DNA of 64,000 nt from Verrucosispora sioxanthis (GCF_010560025.1 NZ_SAIY01000011.1:62001-126000), one strand, 5' to 3'. Shown: positions 9,593-19,058, counted from the first letter of the stretch. The notes: generated from the letters alone by a model not told the origin. Translations and numbers: made by a program.

Positions 9593-10074
9593 CAGGTGCC
9601 GTCCGCGCGTACCCGCTGGGGGCGGTGACCGAGCACGAGCGTGGTGAGCGCCTCGTCGAGATCCGCGCCGAGGAACCAGTCCCCGGTGTGGTCCAGCACG
9701 AACACCCGGCCGTGCTCGTCGAGAGCCAGGATCCCGCTGCCGTCGCCCTCCTCACCCAGTGGGCTCAATGGCGCGCCGATCGCCTCGGCAAGCTCGGCGA
9801 GGGTCTCCACCGAGTGCCGCACCAGGAACGGGTCGAGGTGGACGCCGCTCGGTGCGACCTGTTCACCTTCACCCTGCGGGCGTACCCGCAGGCCACCGAA
9901 CTCGGCATAGGCCTCGATCGCCCGAGCCGTAACGGTGTGCTGACGACCACCGGGGGTGGCGTGGGCGGCGATCCGCAGCCCCCACTCGCGGCCCCGGTTC
10001 TGGTCGGACCGGTCGGGCGACCAGCCGGCGGCGGCGAGGGTCTGTGCCACCAGGGGCGGAAAGCGTTCGGTCAT
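9589..10074 (-). CDS. SUKH-3 family immunity-type protein
   Basis: The product is 161 aa. The N-terminus (MTERFPPLVAQTLAAAGWSPDR) and the later FLGADLDEALTTLVLG segment match the SUKH-3 group, one of the SUKH-fold families known as immunity proteins against polymorphic nuclease and deaminase toxins. No signal peptide or membrane segment is seen. Both ends overlap their neighbours by 4 nt, which ties it tightly to the deaminase-like gene before it. The natural inference is that it neutralises or regulates that protein, but SUKH proteins also occur without toxins, so this remains a proposal. Confidence 0.85.
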   Translation of the reverse strand: MTERFPPLVAQTLAAAGWSPDRSDQNRGREWGLRIAAHATPGGRQHTVTARAIEAYAEFGGLRVRPQGEGEQVAPSGVHLDPFLVRHSVETLAELAEAIGAPLSPLGEEGDGSGILALDEHGRVFVLDHTGDWFLGADLDEALTTLVLGHRPQRVRADGTW

Positions 10075-10454
10075 GTCAGCGCCTCCACACCGAACCAGTC
10101 CAGCAGGGCCGCGCAGGAACGGCAGGGCGGCTGCACCTGGCCGTGGCGCGGGTCACCCTCCTCCCGTACCCGGGTCACCCGGATCTTCGCGCCCCACAGC
10201 AGCGCGCGGGCTCGGGCCGCGTCGAGCGGTGGACCGCCGGCCTCGGCCGCGTAGAGCCGGTCGGAGATCAGCACCGCCTCGGCGCACCAGCCGGCATAGC
10301 GCTCGCGTTGCTCGACGGGCAGCCCGTGCAGGAAACGGCGAACCACCGGATGCAGGTCGGGGGCCAGATCGCCGCGTACCGAGGTGTGCGTGTGGACGGT
10401 GCCGCCGGCCAGCAGTGCGCCGGCCGCCAGCGGCAGCATCCGTGGCTGCGCCAT
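10071..10454 (-). CDS. Stand-alone YwqJ-like deaminase-fold protein
   Basis: The product is 127 aa. It carries both halves of a zinc deaminase site: CAE in YAGWCAEAVLIS (about residue 57) and PCxxC as PPCRSCAALLDWFG near the C-terminus. This arrangement is that of the YwqJ-related group of the nucleic-acid deaminase superfamily, usually found as the C-terminal toxin domain of large secreted proteins. Here it stands alone, without trafficking or LXG/WXG domains. ATG 10454 follows GGGAGGACGGG. It is the first gene of the deaminase/SUKH-3/SseB operon. Target (DNA, RNA or nucleotide) cannot be inferred, and activity is unproven. Confidence 0.75.
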   Translation of the reverse strand: MAQPRMLPLAAGALLAGGTVHTHTSVRGDLAPDLHPVVRRFLHGLPVEQRERYAGWCAEAVLISDRLYAAEAGGPPLDAARARALLWGAKIRVTRVREEGDPRHGQVQPPCRSCAALLDWFGVEALT

Positions 10455-10642
10455 CCCGTCCTCCCGGTCGTCGACAGGGGATTCCCGGCGAGGTTTCGCC
10501 CGGCCCGCCAGCGAGCCTAACCGTCACCGGCCGCCCGACGGGGGTGGTGTCCGGGCACCGCTGGCATCGAGGGGCTCACACCGCGTCGACCGCCTGGGAT
10601 ATCGTCGGTCCAGCCCCCTCCTCGCCGTCCAGAGCCGGAGCC

Positions 10643-12322
10643 ATGACGCGCACCCTTCTCGTCTCCCCGGATCAGCCCGGTGCCTACCCGTCCATCGGGG
10701 AGGCACTGGCGGTGGCCACCGACGACGCGGTCGTCTCGGTCAGCCCCGGCACCTACCACGAGGCCCTGTTCGTCAACGACCGTGGCGTCAGCGTGGTCGC
10801 CGCGCAGGGCCCCGGCACGGTCACCATCGACGCGTCCGCCGGTGCGTACCCGACGGTGTCCTGCAACTCGGGTCGGTTGGAGCTGCGCGACCTGGTCCTG
10901 AAGGCGGGTGACGCGCCGGTCGTGGTGGCCGACCGGGCGAGGCTCACCATGACCGGGTGCGAGCTGAGCGCCGGCTTCGGCGCGGCGATCCAGGTGGCCG
11001 GCCGGTCCGAGTTCACCCTCGGCCGTTGCCGGGTGACCGGCGGACGGTACGGCCTGGTGGTGGAGGACTCCGACGGCAGCGTAGAGGGCTGCGAGTTCAC
11101 CGATCTCAGCGAGGACGGCATCATCGTGCGGATCGGCGCGGCCCCGACCATCCGCACCAGCACGGTGACCCGCTGCGGCAACCGGGGCATCTACATCTAC
11201 CAGTACGGCCGACCCACCATCGAGACCTGCGACATCTCGCAGACCGGACAGGCCGGTGTGGCGGTGGTCCATCAGAGCGCCCCGGTGCTGCGTCGCTGCC
11301 GGATCCGCGACACCCGCGGGCCGGCGGTCTCCTTCGCCCGTGGCTGCCGCGGCAGCGTCGAGGAGTGCACCACGGAGAACACCGGCCAGCCGGCGATCGA
11401 GATCGCCGAGGGAGCCGAGCCGACCGTCGTCGAGGGCACCGTCAACCGGAAGGCCGCCTTCGGCGCCGACGCCGCCCGCGCGACCACCGGTCAGGACGCC
11501 GCACGGGTGGAGAAGTTGCTGGGCGAACTGGCGGCCATGGTCGGCCTGGAGTCGGTGAAGGAGGAGGTACGCGCCCTCATCGACGAGATCCAGGTCAACG
11601 AGTGGCGGCGCAGCGCCGGGCTGCCCGTCGGTGCGGTCAGCCATCACCTGATCTTCGCCGGTGCCCCTGGCACCGGTAAGACCACCGTGGCGCGCATCTA
11701 CGGTGACCTGCTGGCGGCGTTGGGCGCACTACCGGGCGGCGCCTTCCGGGAGGTCTCCCGACGTGACCTGGTCGGCCAGTACATCGGCCACACCGCCGAG
11801 AAGACCGCCGCCGCGTTCGAACTGGCGCGCGGCGGCGTGCTCTTCATCGATGAGGCGTACACCCTGTCCCGGTCGTCCGGCACCGGCGGCGACTTCGGGC
11901 AGGAAGCCATCGACACGCTCGTCAAGCTGATGGAGGACCACCGCGACGAGATCGCGGTGATCGCGGCCGGCTACACCGGTGAGATGCTGCAGTTCCTCGA
12001 TGCCAACCCCGGTCTGGCCTCCCGCTTCGCCAAGACTGTGGAGTTCGGCAACTACTCGCCGGAGCAGCTTGTCGTCATCGTGGAGCGAATGGCCGGCGGC
12101 GACGAGTATCTGCTCGCCGACGGCGTCTCCGAGGTGCTCCGCGAGCACTTCGGCACCATCGAGCGGGACCAGAACTTCGGCAACGCCCGGGAGGCACGCA
12201 AGCTCTTCGAGGGTGTGCGGAAAGCGCAGGCCCAGCGGTTGCGGCAGTCCGGCCAACGACCGAGCCTCGACGAGTTGCGGACCGTGACCGTGGCCGACGT
12301 GCGCGTCGCGATCGGGCGCTGA
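10643..12322 (+). CDS. Beta-helix/AAA ATPase fusion, EccA-like
   Basis: The product is 559 aa. Residues about 1-275 are a right-handed parallel beta-helix: a YPSIGEALA...VSVSPGTYHE opening and many short turns such as CRVTGGRYGLVVEDS. Residues about 295-555 are a CbxX/CfqX-type AAA ATPase with Walker A GAPGTGKTT, Walker B VLFIDEAY and the arginine-bearing NPGLASRF. This ATPase is the one found in EccA, where it normally follows a TPR domain; here a beta-helix takes that place. ATG 10643 follows GCCGGAG; the longer upstream frame is not coding. It probably disassembles or remodels ESX substrates in the cytosol. ATPase call firm, exact role inferred. Confidence 0.88.
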   Translation: MTRTLLVSPDQPGAYPSIGEALAVATDDAVVSVSPGTYHEALFVNDRGVSVVAAQGPGTVTIDASAGAYPTVSCNSGRLELRDLVLKAGDAPVVVADRARLTMTGCELSAGFGAAIQVAGRSEFTLGRCRVTGGRYGLVVEDSDGSVEGCEFTDLSEDGIIVRIGAAPTIRTSTVTRCGNRGIYIYQYGRPTIETCDISQTGQAGVAVVHQSAPVLRRCRIRDTRGPAVSFARGCRGSVEECTTENTGQPAIEIAEGAEPTVVEGTVNRKAAFGADAARATTGQDAARVEKLLGELAAMVGLESVKEEVRALIDEIQVNEWRRSAGLPVGAVSHHLIFAGAPGTGKTTVARIYGDLLAALGALPGGAFREVSRRDLVGQYIGHTAEKTAAAFELARGGVLFIDEAYTLSRSSGTGGDFGQEAIDTLVKLMEDHRDEIAVIAAGYTGEMLQFLDANPGLASRFAKTVEFGNYSPEQLVVIVERMAGGDEYLLADGVSEVLREHFGTIERDQNFGNAREARKLFEGVRKAQAQRLRQSGQRPSLDELRTVTVADVRVAIGR

Positions 12323-12353
12323 CGATGCGGCACCGGGCAGGGAGGGACGCGCG

Positions 12354-13832
12354 GTGACGCATCCGGGTGCGGCACAGCCGGGCGAGCCGGGTTGGCAGCA
12401 TCACCCGCGGGCGGCGGCACCGCCGCCGCAGCAACGCCCGCCCCAGCAGGGCGCTGTGCCGGCACCGACGCTCGGCGGCACCGGGCCCGGACACAACTGG
12501 GCGGCCCAGCGCGGGCAGGGACGGGCCACCGTCGGCACCGCGTACACCAGTCGGGCCGCCGCTGCGGCGCCGGCCACCGCCGCGCCCGCCGCCCGGGCAC
12601 CGGAGAGCCGGGTCGCACCACAGGCCATGGCCGCCCCGGCGGGACAGCCCGTCGCGGAGGTCGCTGCCGAGGACGCCGCACCGGTCCCGGTGGTACGCCC
12701 ACACCGACGGCAGCCACGCGTCGGCGGGATCCACGTGGCTCAGCTCGTGGCCTGGCAAGCCGGTGCGGCGGCGGTGCTGGCGGCCACGCCGCACGGCCTG
12801 CCGCTGACCGTCGCCGTGGCCGCCGTGGCCGTACTGGTGCTCGCTCCGACGATGGTGCGCCGCCGGGGCCGATGGCTCCACCAGTGGCTGGCCGTGTGGT
12901 GGGCGTACCGGGGGCGCAGCCGACAGCTGGTCGACGCCGGGTCCGACGGCCCCTGGCAGGTGCTGCGTCACCTGGAGAGCACCGTCGAGCTGGATCAGGT
13001 CGAGATCGACGATCAGCCGGCCGTGCTGCTGACCCACCGGGGCGGGCTCAGCGCGGTGCTGGAGGTCGATCCGACCGAGGGTGCACTGCTCATGGGCGCG
13101 CCACAGGCCCTGCCGTCGCCGGTGGCCTTGCTGCCCGCCGCCGACCCGGCGACACCGGTGGTGACGGTCCAGGTGCTGATCCAGGTGACCCCGGCACCCC
13201 GTGCCCGGGCGGCGGCGGTCGACCGGGCGTACCGCGAGCTGACCAACGGTGGCGTCCCGGCCAGCCGGCAGGCGTGGGTGGTGCTGCACGCTCCGCGGAC
13301 CCCCGACTTTCATGCCGACCGCGACCTGCGACCGGCGCTCACCGCGGCGATCCGGCGGACCCGCCGGCAGCTGCGGCAGGAGCGGGCGACGGCCCGGCTG
13401 CTGAACCGGGACGAGGTGCTCGCCGCGGTAGCCCAACTGACCCATCTCACCGGCGGGGCGGTGGGTACGGACCGACCGTTGGCCCGGGAAGGCTGGCGAA
13501 ACTGGTCGGTGCAGGGTGTCCCGCAGAGCTGTCATCGACTGCTCGCCTGGCCCGGCCGGGCGTGGGAGCTGGACCCGCTGCTGCGTGGGCTGCCCGCCGC
13601 GGCCGGCGTGGTGTCGGTCTCGGTGGCTCGGGAGAACGACCGCCCCGGCGACGACGACGCTCTGGTGGAGGTGGCGTTCCGGCTCATCGGCGCGGACCCG
13701 GCCGCGTTGGCCGCCGCCGATCAGGCCCTCGACCGGGCAATCCGCGATCACGGTGGTCGCCTGCAGAGACTCGACGGTGAGCACGCCCACGGCGTGGCCG
13801 CCACCCTGCCGTTGGGAGGCTTCCTGCGATGA
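12354..13832 (+). CDS. eccE: Type VII secretion membrane component EccE
   Basis: The product is 492 aa. A disordered Pro/Gln/Ala-rich N-terminus (about residues 1-110) precedes two close membrane helices (about 125-140 and 145-165) and a long soluble domain containing WLAVWWAYRGRSR just after the second helix. That layout is typical of EccE, the peripheral component of the ESX membrane complex. GTG 12354 follows AGGGAGGGACG. The stop overlaps the next ATG by 4 nt. The sequence of EccE is poorly conserved, so the assignment rests on topology and locus. Confidence 0.82.
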   Translation: MTHPGAAQPGEPGWQHHPRAAAPPPQQRPPQQGAVPAPTLGGTGPGHNWAAQRGQGRATVGTAYTSRAAAAAPATAAPAARAPESRVAPQAMAAPAGQPVAEVAAEDAAPVPVVRPHRRQPRVGGIHVAQLVAWQAGAAAVLAATPHGLPLTVAVAAVAVLVLAPTMVRRRGRWLHQWLAVWWAYRGRSRQLVDAGSDGPWQVLRHLESTVELDQVEIDDQPAVLLTHRGGLSAVLEVDPTEGALLMGAPQALPSPVALLPAADPATPVVTVQVLIQVTPAPRARAAAVDRAYRELTNGGVPASRQAWVVLHAPRTPDFHADRDLRPALTAAIRRTRRQLRQERATARLLNRDEVLAAVAQLTHLTGGAVGTDRPLAREGWRNWSVQGVPQSCHRLLAWPGRAWELDPLLRGLPAAAGVVSVSVARENDRPGDDDALVEVAFRLIGADPAALAAADQALDRAIRDHGGRLQRLDGEHAHGVAATLPLGGFLR

Positions 13833-14521
13833 ACGGCGTCGCCTTTCCCGGCAGTCGGATGGGGCTGCACGTGGCGGACGGTGCCGCCGTCGCCGGGCTA
13901 CGGCTGGTGGCCGGTGGCGGTGGACTGGTCGTCGGCCGTAACCGTCAGCAGGAGCCGGTGGGGCTGCGGGTGTTCCGGGCCGAGCCGACCCGGCTGATGC
14001 TCACCGGCGGGGTACGCGCGGCCGAGCTGCTCGCCTTCCGGTCCCTGGCGCTCGGCGCCCGGCTGTTCATCCAGACCGCGCGGGAGCAGGAGTGGGACGC
14101 CCTGCTGCGGCGCTGCGTCATCGGCCGGGAGATCGCCTCGTTCCTGCCGCCCGGTGTTGCTCCTCCGGTCCCGGCCACACCCACCGAACCGCAGCTCGTG
14201 GTGATCGACACCGGTCCGGTGACCGGGCCGGACACCAATCTCAGCGCGCCCTGGCGGGCCACCCTGGTGGTCCGCGACGACCTGGCCGGCTGGGACGTCG
14301 AGGTTCTGGTACGCAGCGACATCGTGGTGCTTCAGCGGCTGACCGAGGCCGAGGCGGCCACCGCCGCGAGCGCCCTCGGTCTGGCCAGCGTGCAGAGCTG
14401 GTTCACCCAGTTGCATCCGGAGATGGTCGGCCTGATCACCAAGGGCAAGGTGCAGTGGGTGATGCTCAGCATGACCGGCACCGAGCGTCAGCTGATCGGC
14501 CCCGTCGCTCGGGCGGGCTGA
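13829..14521 (+). CDS. EccE-coupled ESX accessory protein of unknown function
   Basis: The product is 230 aa, soluble, with no signal peptide or membrane helix. Repeated Gly-hydrophobic strands (LRLVAGGGGLVVGRN, WRATLVVRDDLAGWDVEVLV) suggest a beta-rich protein. Its ATG overlaps the eccE stop (ATGA), so the two are translated together, and it closes the ESX locus. I do not recognise the family. A cytosolic partner of EccE or of the EccC motor is the simplest guess. Confidence 0.72.
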   Translation: MNGVAFPGSRMGLHVADGAAVAGLRLVAGGGGLVVGRNRQQEPVGLRVFRAEPTRLMLTGGVRAAELLAFRSLALGARLFIQTAREQEWDALLRRCVIGREIASFLPPGVAPPVPATPTEPQLVVIDTGPVTGPDTNLSAPWRATLVVRDDLAGWDVEVLVRSDIVVLQRLTEAEAATAASALGLASVQSWFTQLHPEMVGLITKGKVQWVMLSMTGTERQLIGPVARAG

Positions 14522-14630
14522 ACGAGGACCGGCGTCACGGTCTTTGCCGCATTGGTACACCCGGCGGCTCCCGCATGGACACCGGTGCCGCTTATCCTCC
14601 GACGGTCTACTCCCTTCGGAGGCCGCTTAC

Positions 14631-17600
14631 ATGCAGCGCACAAGAAGTACCCGACTACTCACAATCCCGGGCGTACTGGTCACCGCCACCACGCTCATCC
14701 TCTCCAGTGGCACCGCCGCCGCCGCAGACCCGGCGGCCACCGTGCCGTTCATCAGTGAGATCCACTACGACAACGTCGGCGCGGACACCGGCGAGGCGAT
14801 CGAGATCGAGGGGCCGGCCGGCTTCGACCTGACCGGCTGGCAGATCGTCCTCTACAACGGTGCCAACGGCACGGCGTACGGAACCAGGACGTTGGGCGGC
14901 GCGGTGCCGGCCTCGGGTGTGGTCGTCGAGTCGTACCCGGCGGACGGCATCCAGAACGGCTCCCCCGACGGCGTCGCGCTCGTCGCGCCCGGCGGTGACG
15001 TCGCCGAGTTCCTGACCTACGAGGGCACCTTCGCCGCGGTCGGCGGACCGGCGAGCGGCCGGACCGGGGTGGACATCGGGGTGCAGGAGACCGCGTCGAC
15101 CCCGGCGGGCCACTCGCTCCAGAAGATCGACGGAACCTGGCAGGCACCGGCGGCGAACACCTTCGGGGTCCGCAACGCCGCGCCGGACCCGGATCCCGAT
15201 CCGGACCCGACCGGCTGCACCGTCACGGTCGACCACACCATCGCCGAGGTGCAGGGCACCGGTACGGCCACGCCGCTGGCCGGCAGCCGGGTGACCGTGG
15301 AGGGCATCGTCACCGCCGACCACCGCAGCGGTGGCTACAACGGGGTGTACGTGCAGACGGCGGGCAGCGGTGCCGAGCGCCCGGTCGCCGCCGGTACCGC
15401 CTCGGACGGCATCTTCGTGTACCTCACCAGCAACACCGCGAACCACCCGTCGGTCGCGATCGGCGACCGCGTCCGGGTCAGCGGCACGGCGGGCGAGTTC
15501 AACGGCCTCACCCAGCTCACCATCGCGGCCCGGACCGACGTGCAGGTGTGCGCGCAGGGTGCGCCGCTGCCGGCACCGGTCCCGGTCGAGCTGCCGCTGG
15601 ACGAGGCCGCTCGCGAGTCGGTCGAGTCGATGCTGGTGGCGCCGGTCGGCGCGTACGCCGTGTCGGAGGTGTACAACACCAACCGGTACGGCGAGGTGGC
15701 GCTCACCGCCGGTGACCAGCCGGCCCGGACGCCTACCGACGTGGCCCGCCCCGGTTCGGACACCGCGCAGGCCCTGGCCGCCGAGAACAAGCGGCGTCGC
15801 CTGCTGGTCGACGACGGCCGGACGACCAACCTGGCCACCGCCGGGCTGCTGCCGCCGTACGTCTCGCCGGCCAGCCCGTTGCGGGTCGGTGACCAGGTGG
15901 AAGCGTTCGGCCCGTCGGTGCTGTCGTACGGCTTCAACGAGTGGCGCCTGCAGCCGACCCGACCGGTCGACGCGGACACCGCGCCGGCCGCCCGGACCAC
16001 GTTCAAGGCCACCAACCCGCGTACCGCCGGACCCGTCGACGTCGGCGGCGACCTGCGGGTGGCGAGCTTCAACGTGCTGAACTACTTCGTCCACTTCGGT
16101 GGCGACGCCCGGGGTGCCGCCGACGAGGCGGCGCTGGCCAAGCAGGAGGCGAAGATCGTCTCGGCGATCTCCGCGCTGGACGCCGACGTGGTGGCGCTGG
16201 AGGAGATCGAGAACTCGGTCCGGTTCGACGCCGAGGACCCGCAGCAGGCGCTCAAGCGCCTGGTCGCCGCCCTGAACAGCGAGGACGGCGCGGGCACCTG
16301 GGACTATGTGCGCACTCCGGCGGAACTGCCGAGCGCGGCCGAGCAGGACGTCATCACCACGGCGATCATCTTCAAGCCGGCCGAGGCGCAGCCGAAGGGC
16401 CCGTCGCGGTCGGTCAACGACGAGACGGTGTGGTCCAACGCCCGCGAGCCGATCGCGCAGACCTTCACCGCCGGCTCGGTGGACTTCGTCGTGGTGGCCA
16501 ACCACTTCAAGTCCAAGAGCGGTGCCGGCACCGGTGACAACGCCGATGCCGGGGACGGTCAGGGCGGTTGGAACGGTGACCGGGTCCGGCAGGCCGGCGC
16601 GCTGGCCGCCTTCGTGGATCAGGTCAAGGCGGACAGCGGGACCGACGACGTGCTGCTGCTGGGTGACTTCAACGCGTACACCCAGGAGGATCCGATGCAG
16701 GTACTCTACGACGAGGACTACCGCAACCTCAACGACACCGGGAAGACCAGCTACGTCTTCAACGGTGAGTCCGGCTCGCTCGACCACGCGCTCGCCTCGC
16801 CGTCGCTGGCGTCGCGGGTCACCGGCGTCGACGTCTGGCAGATCAACGCGGTCGAGTCGTACGCCTTCCAGTACGACGGCCTGGCCGCGTTCTACGCACC
16901 GGACCCGTACCGGGCCAGCGACCACAACCCGCTGGTCGTGGGCATCGACACCGGAGCGGACCCGGGCCCGGTGGACCTCCAGCTGTTGAGCATCAACGAC
17001 TTCCACGGCCGACTGGAGTCGCCGGCCACCGTGGGTGGTCAGCCGGTCGGCGGTGCTGCCCAGCTCGCCGGGCTGGTGAACCAGTTGCGGGCGGAGAACC
17101 CGAACACCGCGTTCGTCTCCGCCGGTGACAACATCGGTGCCTCCACCTTCATCTCGGCGATCGACGACGACAACCCGACGATCGACGCGTTGAACCAGGC
17201 CGGCCTGCTCGTCTCGGCGGTGGGCAACCACGAGTTCGACAAGGGCATGGCGGACCTGACCGGCCGGGTCACCGACCGGGCCGACTTCCCGTACCTGGGT
17301 GCCAACGTGTACCGGGGTGACACCCGGGCGTTGCCGGCGTACTCGGTCGACACGATCGGCGGCGTCCGGGTCGGCTTCATCGGCGTGGTCACCGAGCAGA
17401 CCGCCTCGCTGGTCAGCCCGGACGGCATCGCCGGCATCACCTTCCGCGACCCGGTGACCGAGGCCAACCTGGTCGCCGGCCAGCTCAAGGACGGCAACCC
17501 GGACAACGGCGAGGCCGACGTGGTGGTGCTGCTCGCGCACGAGGGCGCCGCGACGGCGAACATCGACTCCCCCGAGGCGTTGGCCAACGACCCGGTCTTC

Positions 17601-19004
17601 GGCGAGTTCACCCGCGCCGACGCCACCGTCGACGTCATCTTCAGCGGGCACACCCACCAGCCGTACGCCTTCGAGGTGCCGGTTCCCGGCACCGACAAGC
17701 TGCGGCCGATCGTGCAGGCCGAGGACTACGGCAAGCGGCTGGGCAAGGTGACGCTGACCTTCGACCCGGAGGCGGGCGCCATCACCGCCGCCGACGCGTC
17801 GCTGGTGGACGTCGTCGGCGCACCGCAGGACCCGGCGGTGGCGGAGATCGTGGCCGCCGCGAAGGTCCGGGCGCAGGAGCTGGGCCAGCGCAAGCTCGGT
17901 GAGATCACCGCCGACATCCGGCGGGCCTACACCGACGGCAACGAGGACCGGGGCAAGGAGTCGGCGCTTGGCAACTTCATCGCCGACGTGCAGCTCGCCG
18001 GCACCCGCGACGCCGGCCGGGGCGGGGCGCAGATCGCGTTCATGAACCCGGGCGGCCTGCGGGCCGACCTGCTGTACGGCCAGGACGGCACGATCACGTA
18101 CGCCGAGGCCTTCGCCGTCCAGCCGTTCGCCAACGACGTGGTCACCAAGACCTACACCGGTGCCGAGATCAAGCAGGTGTTGGAGCAGCAGTGGCAGCCG
18201 GCGGGCGCGTCCCGCCCGGTGTTGTGGCTCGGCGTGTCGGAGGGCTTCAGCTACACCTACGACCCGCAGGCCGCTCAGGGCTCGCGGATCACGTCGATGA
18301 CGTTGAACGGCACGCCGATCGACCCGGCGGGCAGCTACCGGGTCACGGTGAACTCGTTCCTCGCCGCCGGCGGGGACAACTTCACCACGCTCGCCGGCGG
18401 CACCGACCCGGTGACCACCGGCGACAACGACCTCACCATGCTGGTGAATTACTTCTCCGCCAACTCGCCGGTGACCGCGGACACCGAACCACGGTCGTCG
18501 GTCGGCCAGGGCGGCCCGAAGTGCACCACCACGATCACCGGCAGGCACGCCAAGCCGCTGCTCGTGACCACCGGCCTGACCTGCGTGGAGAACGCCACGA
18601 TCGCCGGTCCGGTGTCGATCGCCGCAGGGGCCTCCCTGCGGGTGACCGGCGGCACCATCAACGGCCCGGTGTCGGCCACCCGGCCGGTGCTGTTCGAGCT
18701 GTCGGGGACGAAGATCTCCGGTCCGGTCATGGTGGCCGGTGCCACCGGTGACCTGAAGATCAGCAAGGCTCGGATCAACGGACCGTTGGCGCTGGTGGCA
18801 AACCTCGGTGGAGTACGGGTCGACGGAGTCACCGTCAGCGGCCCGGTGAGCGTGACCGGCAACTCCGGCAGCCAGCCGGTGGTCGTCGCCGCGAACACCG
18901 TCAGCGGCCCGCTGGCCTGCTCGGGCAACACCCCGGCCCCGGTGAACGAGGGTCGGGCGAACACGGTGCGGGGCCCGGCCTGGGGTCAGTGCGCACGCCT
19001 GTGA
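14631..19004 (+). CDS. Secreted ExeM-type nuclease fused to 5'-nucleotidase
   Basis: The product is 1457 aa, exported by a signal peptide (about residues 1-35, ending AAAADP). Order of parts: lamin-tail-like beta domain (about 38-180), an OB-like region (195-330), an endonuclease/exonuclease/phosphatase domain (about 475-770; EEIEN, LLGDFNAY, SDHNPLVVG), a calcineurin-type phosphoesterase (about 785-1010; INDFHGR, GNHEFDKG, SGHTHQPY), the 5'-nucleotidase C-terminal domain (about 1085-1285), and a terminal beta-repeat region rich in GPV triplets. It probably degrades extracellular DNA to nucleosides and phosphate. ATG 14631 follows TCGGAGG; the longer frame upstream starts before the ribosome site. 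A strong terminator follows. Assignment firm. Confidence 0.93.
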   Translation: MQRTRSTRLLTIPGVLVTATTLILSSGTAAAADPAATVPFISEIHYDNVGADTGEAIEIEGPAGFDLTGWQIVLYNGANGTAYGTRTLGGAVPASGVVVESYPADGIQNGSPDGVALVAPGGDVAEFLTYEGTFAAVGGPASGRTGVDIGVQETASTPAGHSLQKIDGTWQAPAANTFGVRNAAPDPDPDPDPTGCTVTVDHTIAEVQGTGTATPLAGSRVTVEGIVTADHRSGGYNGVYVQTAGSGAERPVAAGTASDGIFVYLTSNTANHPSVAIGDRVRVSGTAGEFNGLTQLTIAARTDVQVCAQGAPLPAPVPVELPLDEAARESVESMLVAPVGAYAVSEVYNTNRYGEVALTAGDQPARTPTDVARPGSDTAQALAAENKRRRLLVDDGRTTNLATAGLLPPYVSPASPLRVGDQVEAFGPSVLSYGFNEWRLQPTRPVDADTAPAARTTFKATNPRTAGPVDVGGDLRVASFNVLNYFVHFGGDARGAADEAALAKQEAKIVSAISALDADVVALEEIENSVRFDAEDPQQALKRLVAALNSEDGAGTWDYVRTPAELPSAAEQDVITTAIIFKPAEAQPKGPSRSVNDETVWSNAREPIAQTFTAGSVDFVVVANHFKSKSGAGTGDNADAGDGQGGWNGDRVRQAGALAAFVDQVKADSGTDDVLLLGDFNAYTQEDPMQVLYDEDYRNLNDTGKTSYVFNGESGSLDHALASPSLASRVTGVDVWQINAVESYAFQYDGLAAFYAPDPYRASDHNPLVVGIDTGADPGPVDLQLLSINDFHGRLESPATVGGQPVGGAAQLAGLVNQLRAENPNTAFVSAGDNIGASTFISAIDDDNPTIDALNQAGLLVSAVGNHEFDKGMADLTGRVTDRADFPYLGANVYRGDTRALPAYSVDTIGGVRVGFIGVVTEQTASLVSPDGIAGITFRDPVTEANLVAGQLKDGNPDNGEADVVVLLAHEGAATANIDSPEALANDPVFGEFTRADATVDVIFSGHTHQPYAFEVPVPGTDKLRPIVQAEDYGKRLGKVTLTFDPEAGAITAADASLVDVVGAPQDPAVAEIVAAAKVRAQELGQRKLGEITADIRRAYTDGNEDRGKESALGNFIADVQLAGTRDAGRGGAQIAFMNPGGLRADLLYGQDGTITYAEAFAVQPFANDVVTKTYTGAEIKQVLEQQWQPAGASRPVLWLGVSEGFSYTYDPQAAQGSRITSMTLNGTPIDPAGSYRVTVNSFLAAGGDNFTTLAGGTDPVTTGDNDLTMLVNYFSANSPVTADTEPRSSVGQGGPKCTTTITGRHAKPLLVTTGLTCVENATIAGPVSIAAGASLRVTGGTINGPVSATRPVLFELSGTKISGPVMVAGATGDLKISKARINGPLALVANLGGVRVDGVTVSGPVSVTGNSGSQPVVVAANTVSGPLACSGNTPAPVNEGRANTVRGPAWGQCARL

Positions 19005-19019
19005 CCGGTAGGTGACAAC

Positions 19020-19058
19020 GCCGGTCCGCGGTCGGAGTTGCTTCGACCGCGGACCGGC
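19020..19058 (+). terminator. Hairpin terminator after nuclease/nucleotidase gene
   Basis: A 15-bp perfect stem (arms beginning GCCGGTCCGCGGTCG) has a 9-nt loop and lies 16 nt after the stop codon. It separates the secreted nuclease from the MBL-rhodanese promoter. Confidence 0.8.

Noticed and set aside
14655..18548. 1297-aa open frame antisense to the nuclease/nucleotidase gene
   Set aside because: It is an echo of high-GC codon bias. It has no ribosome site and no recognisable domain, while the sense frame has several clear catalytic motifs.
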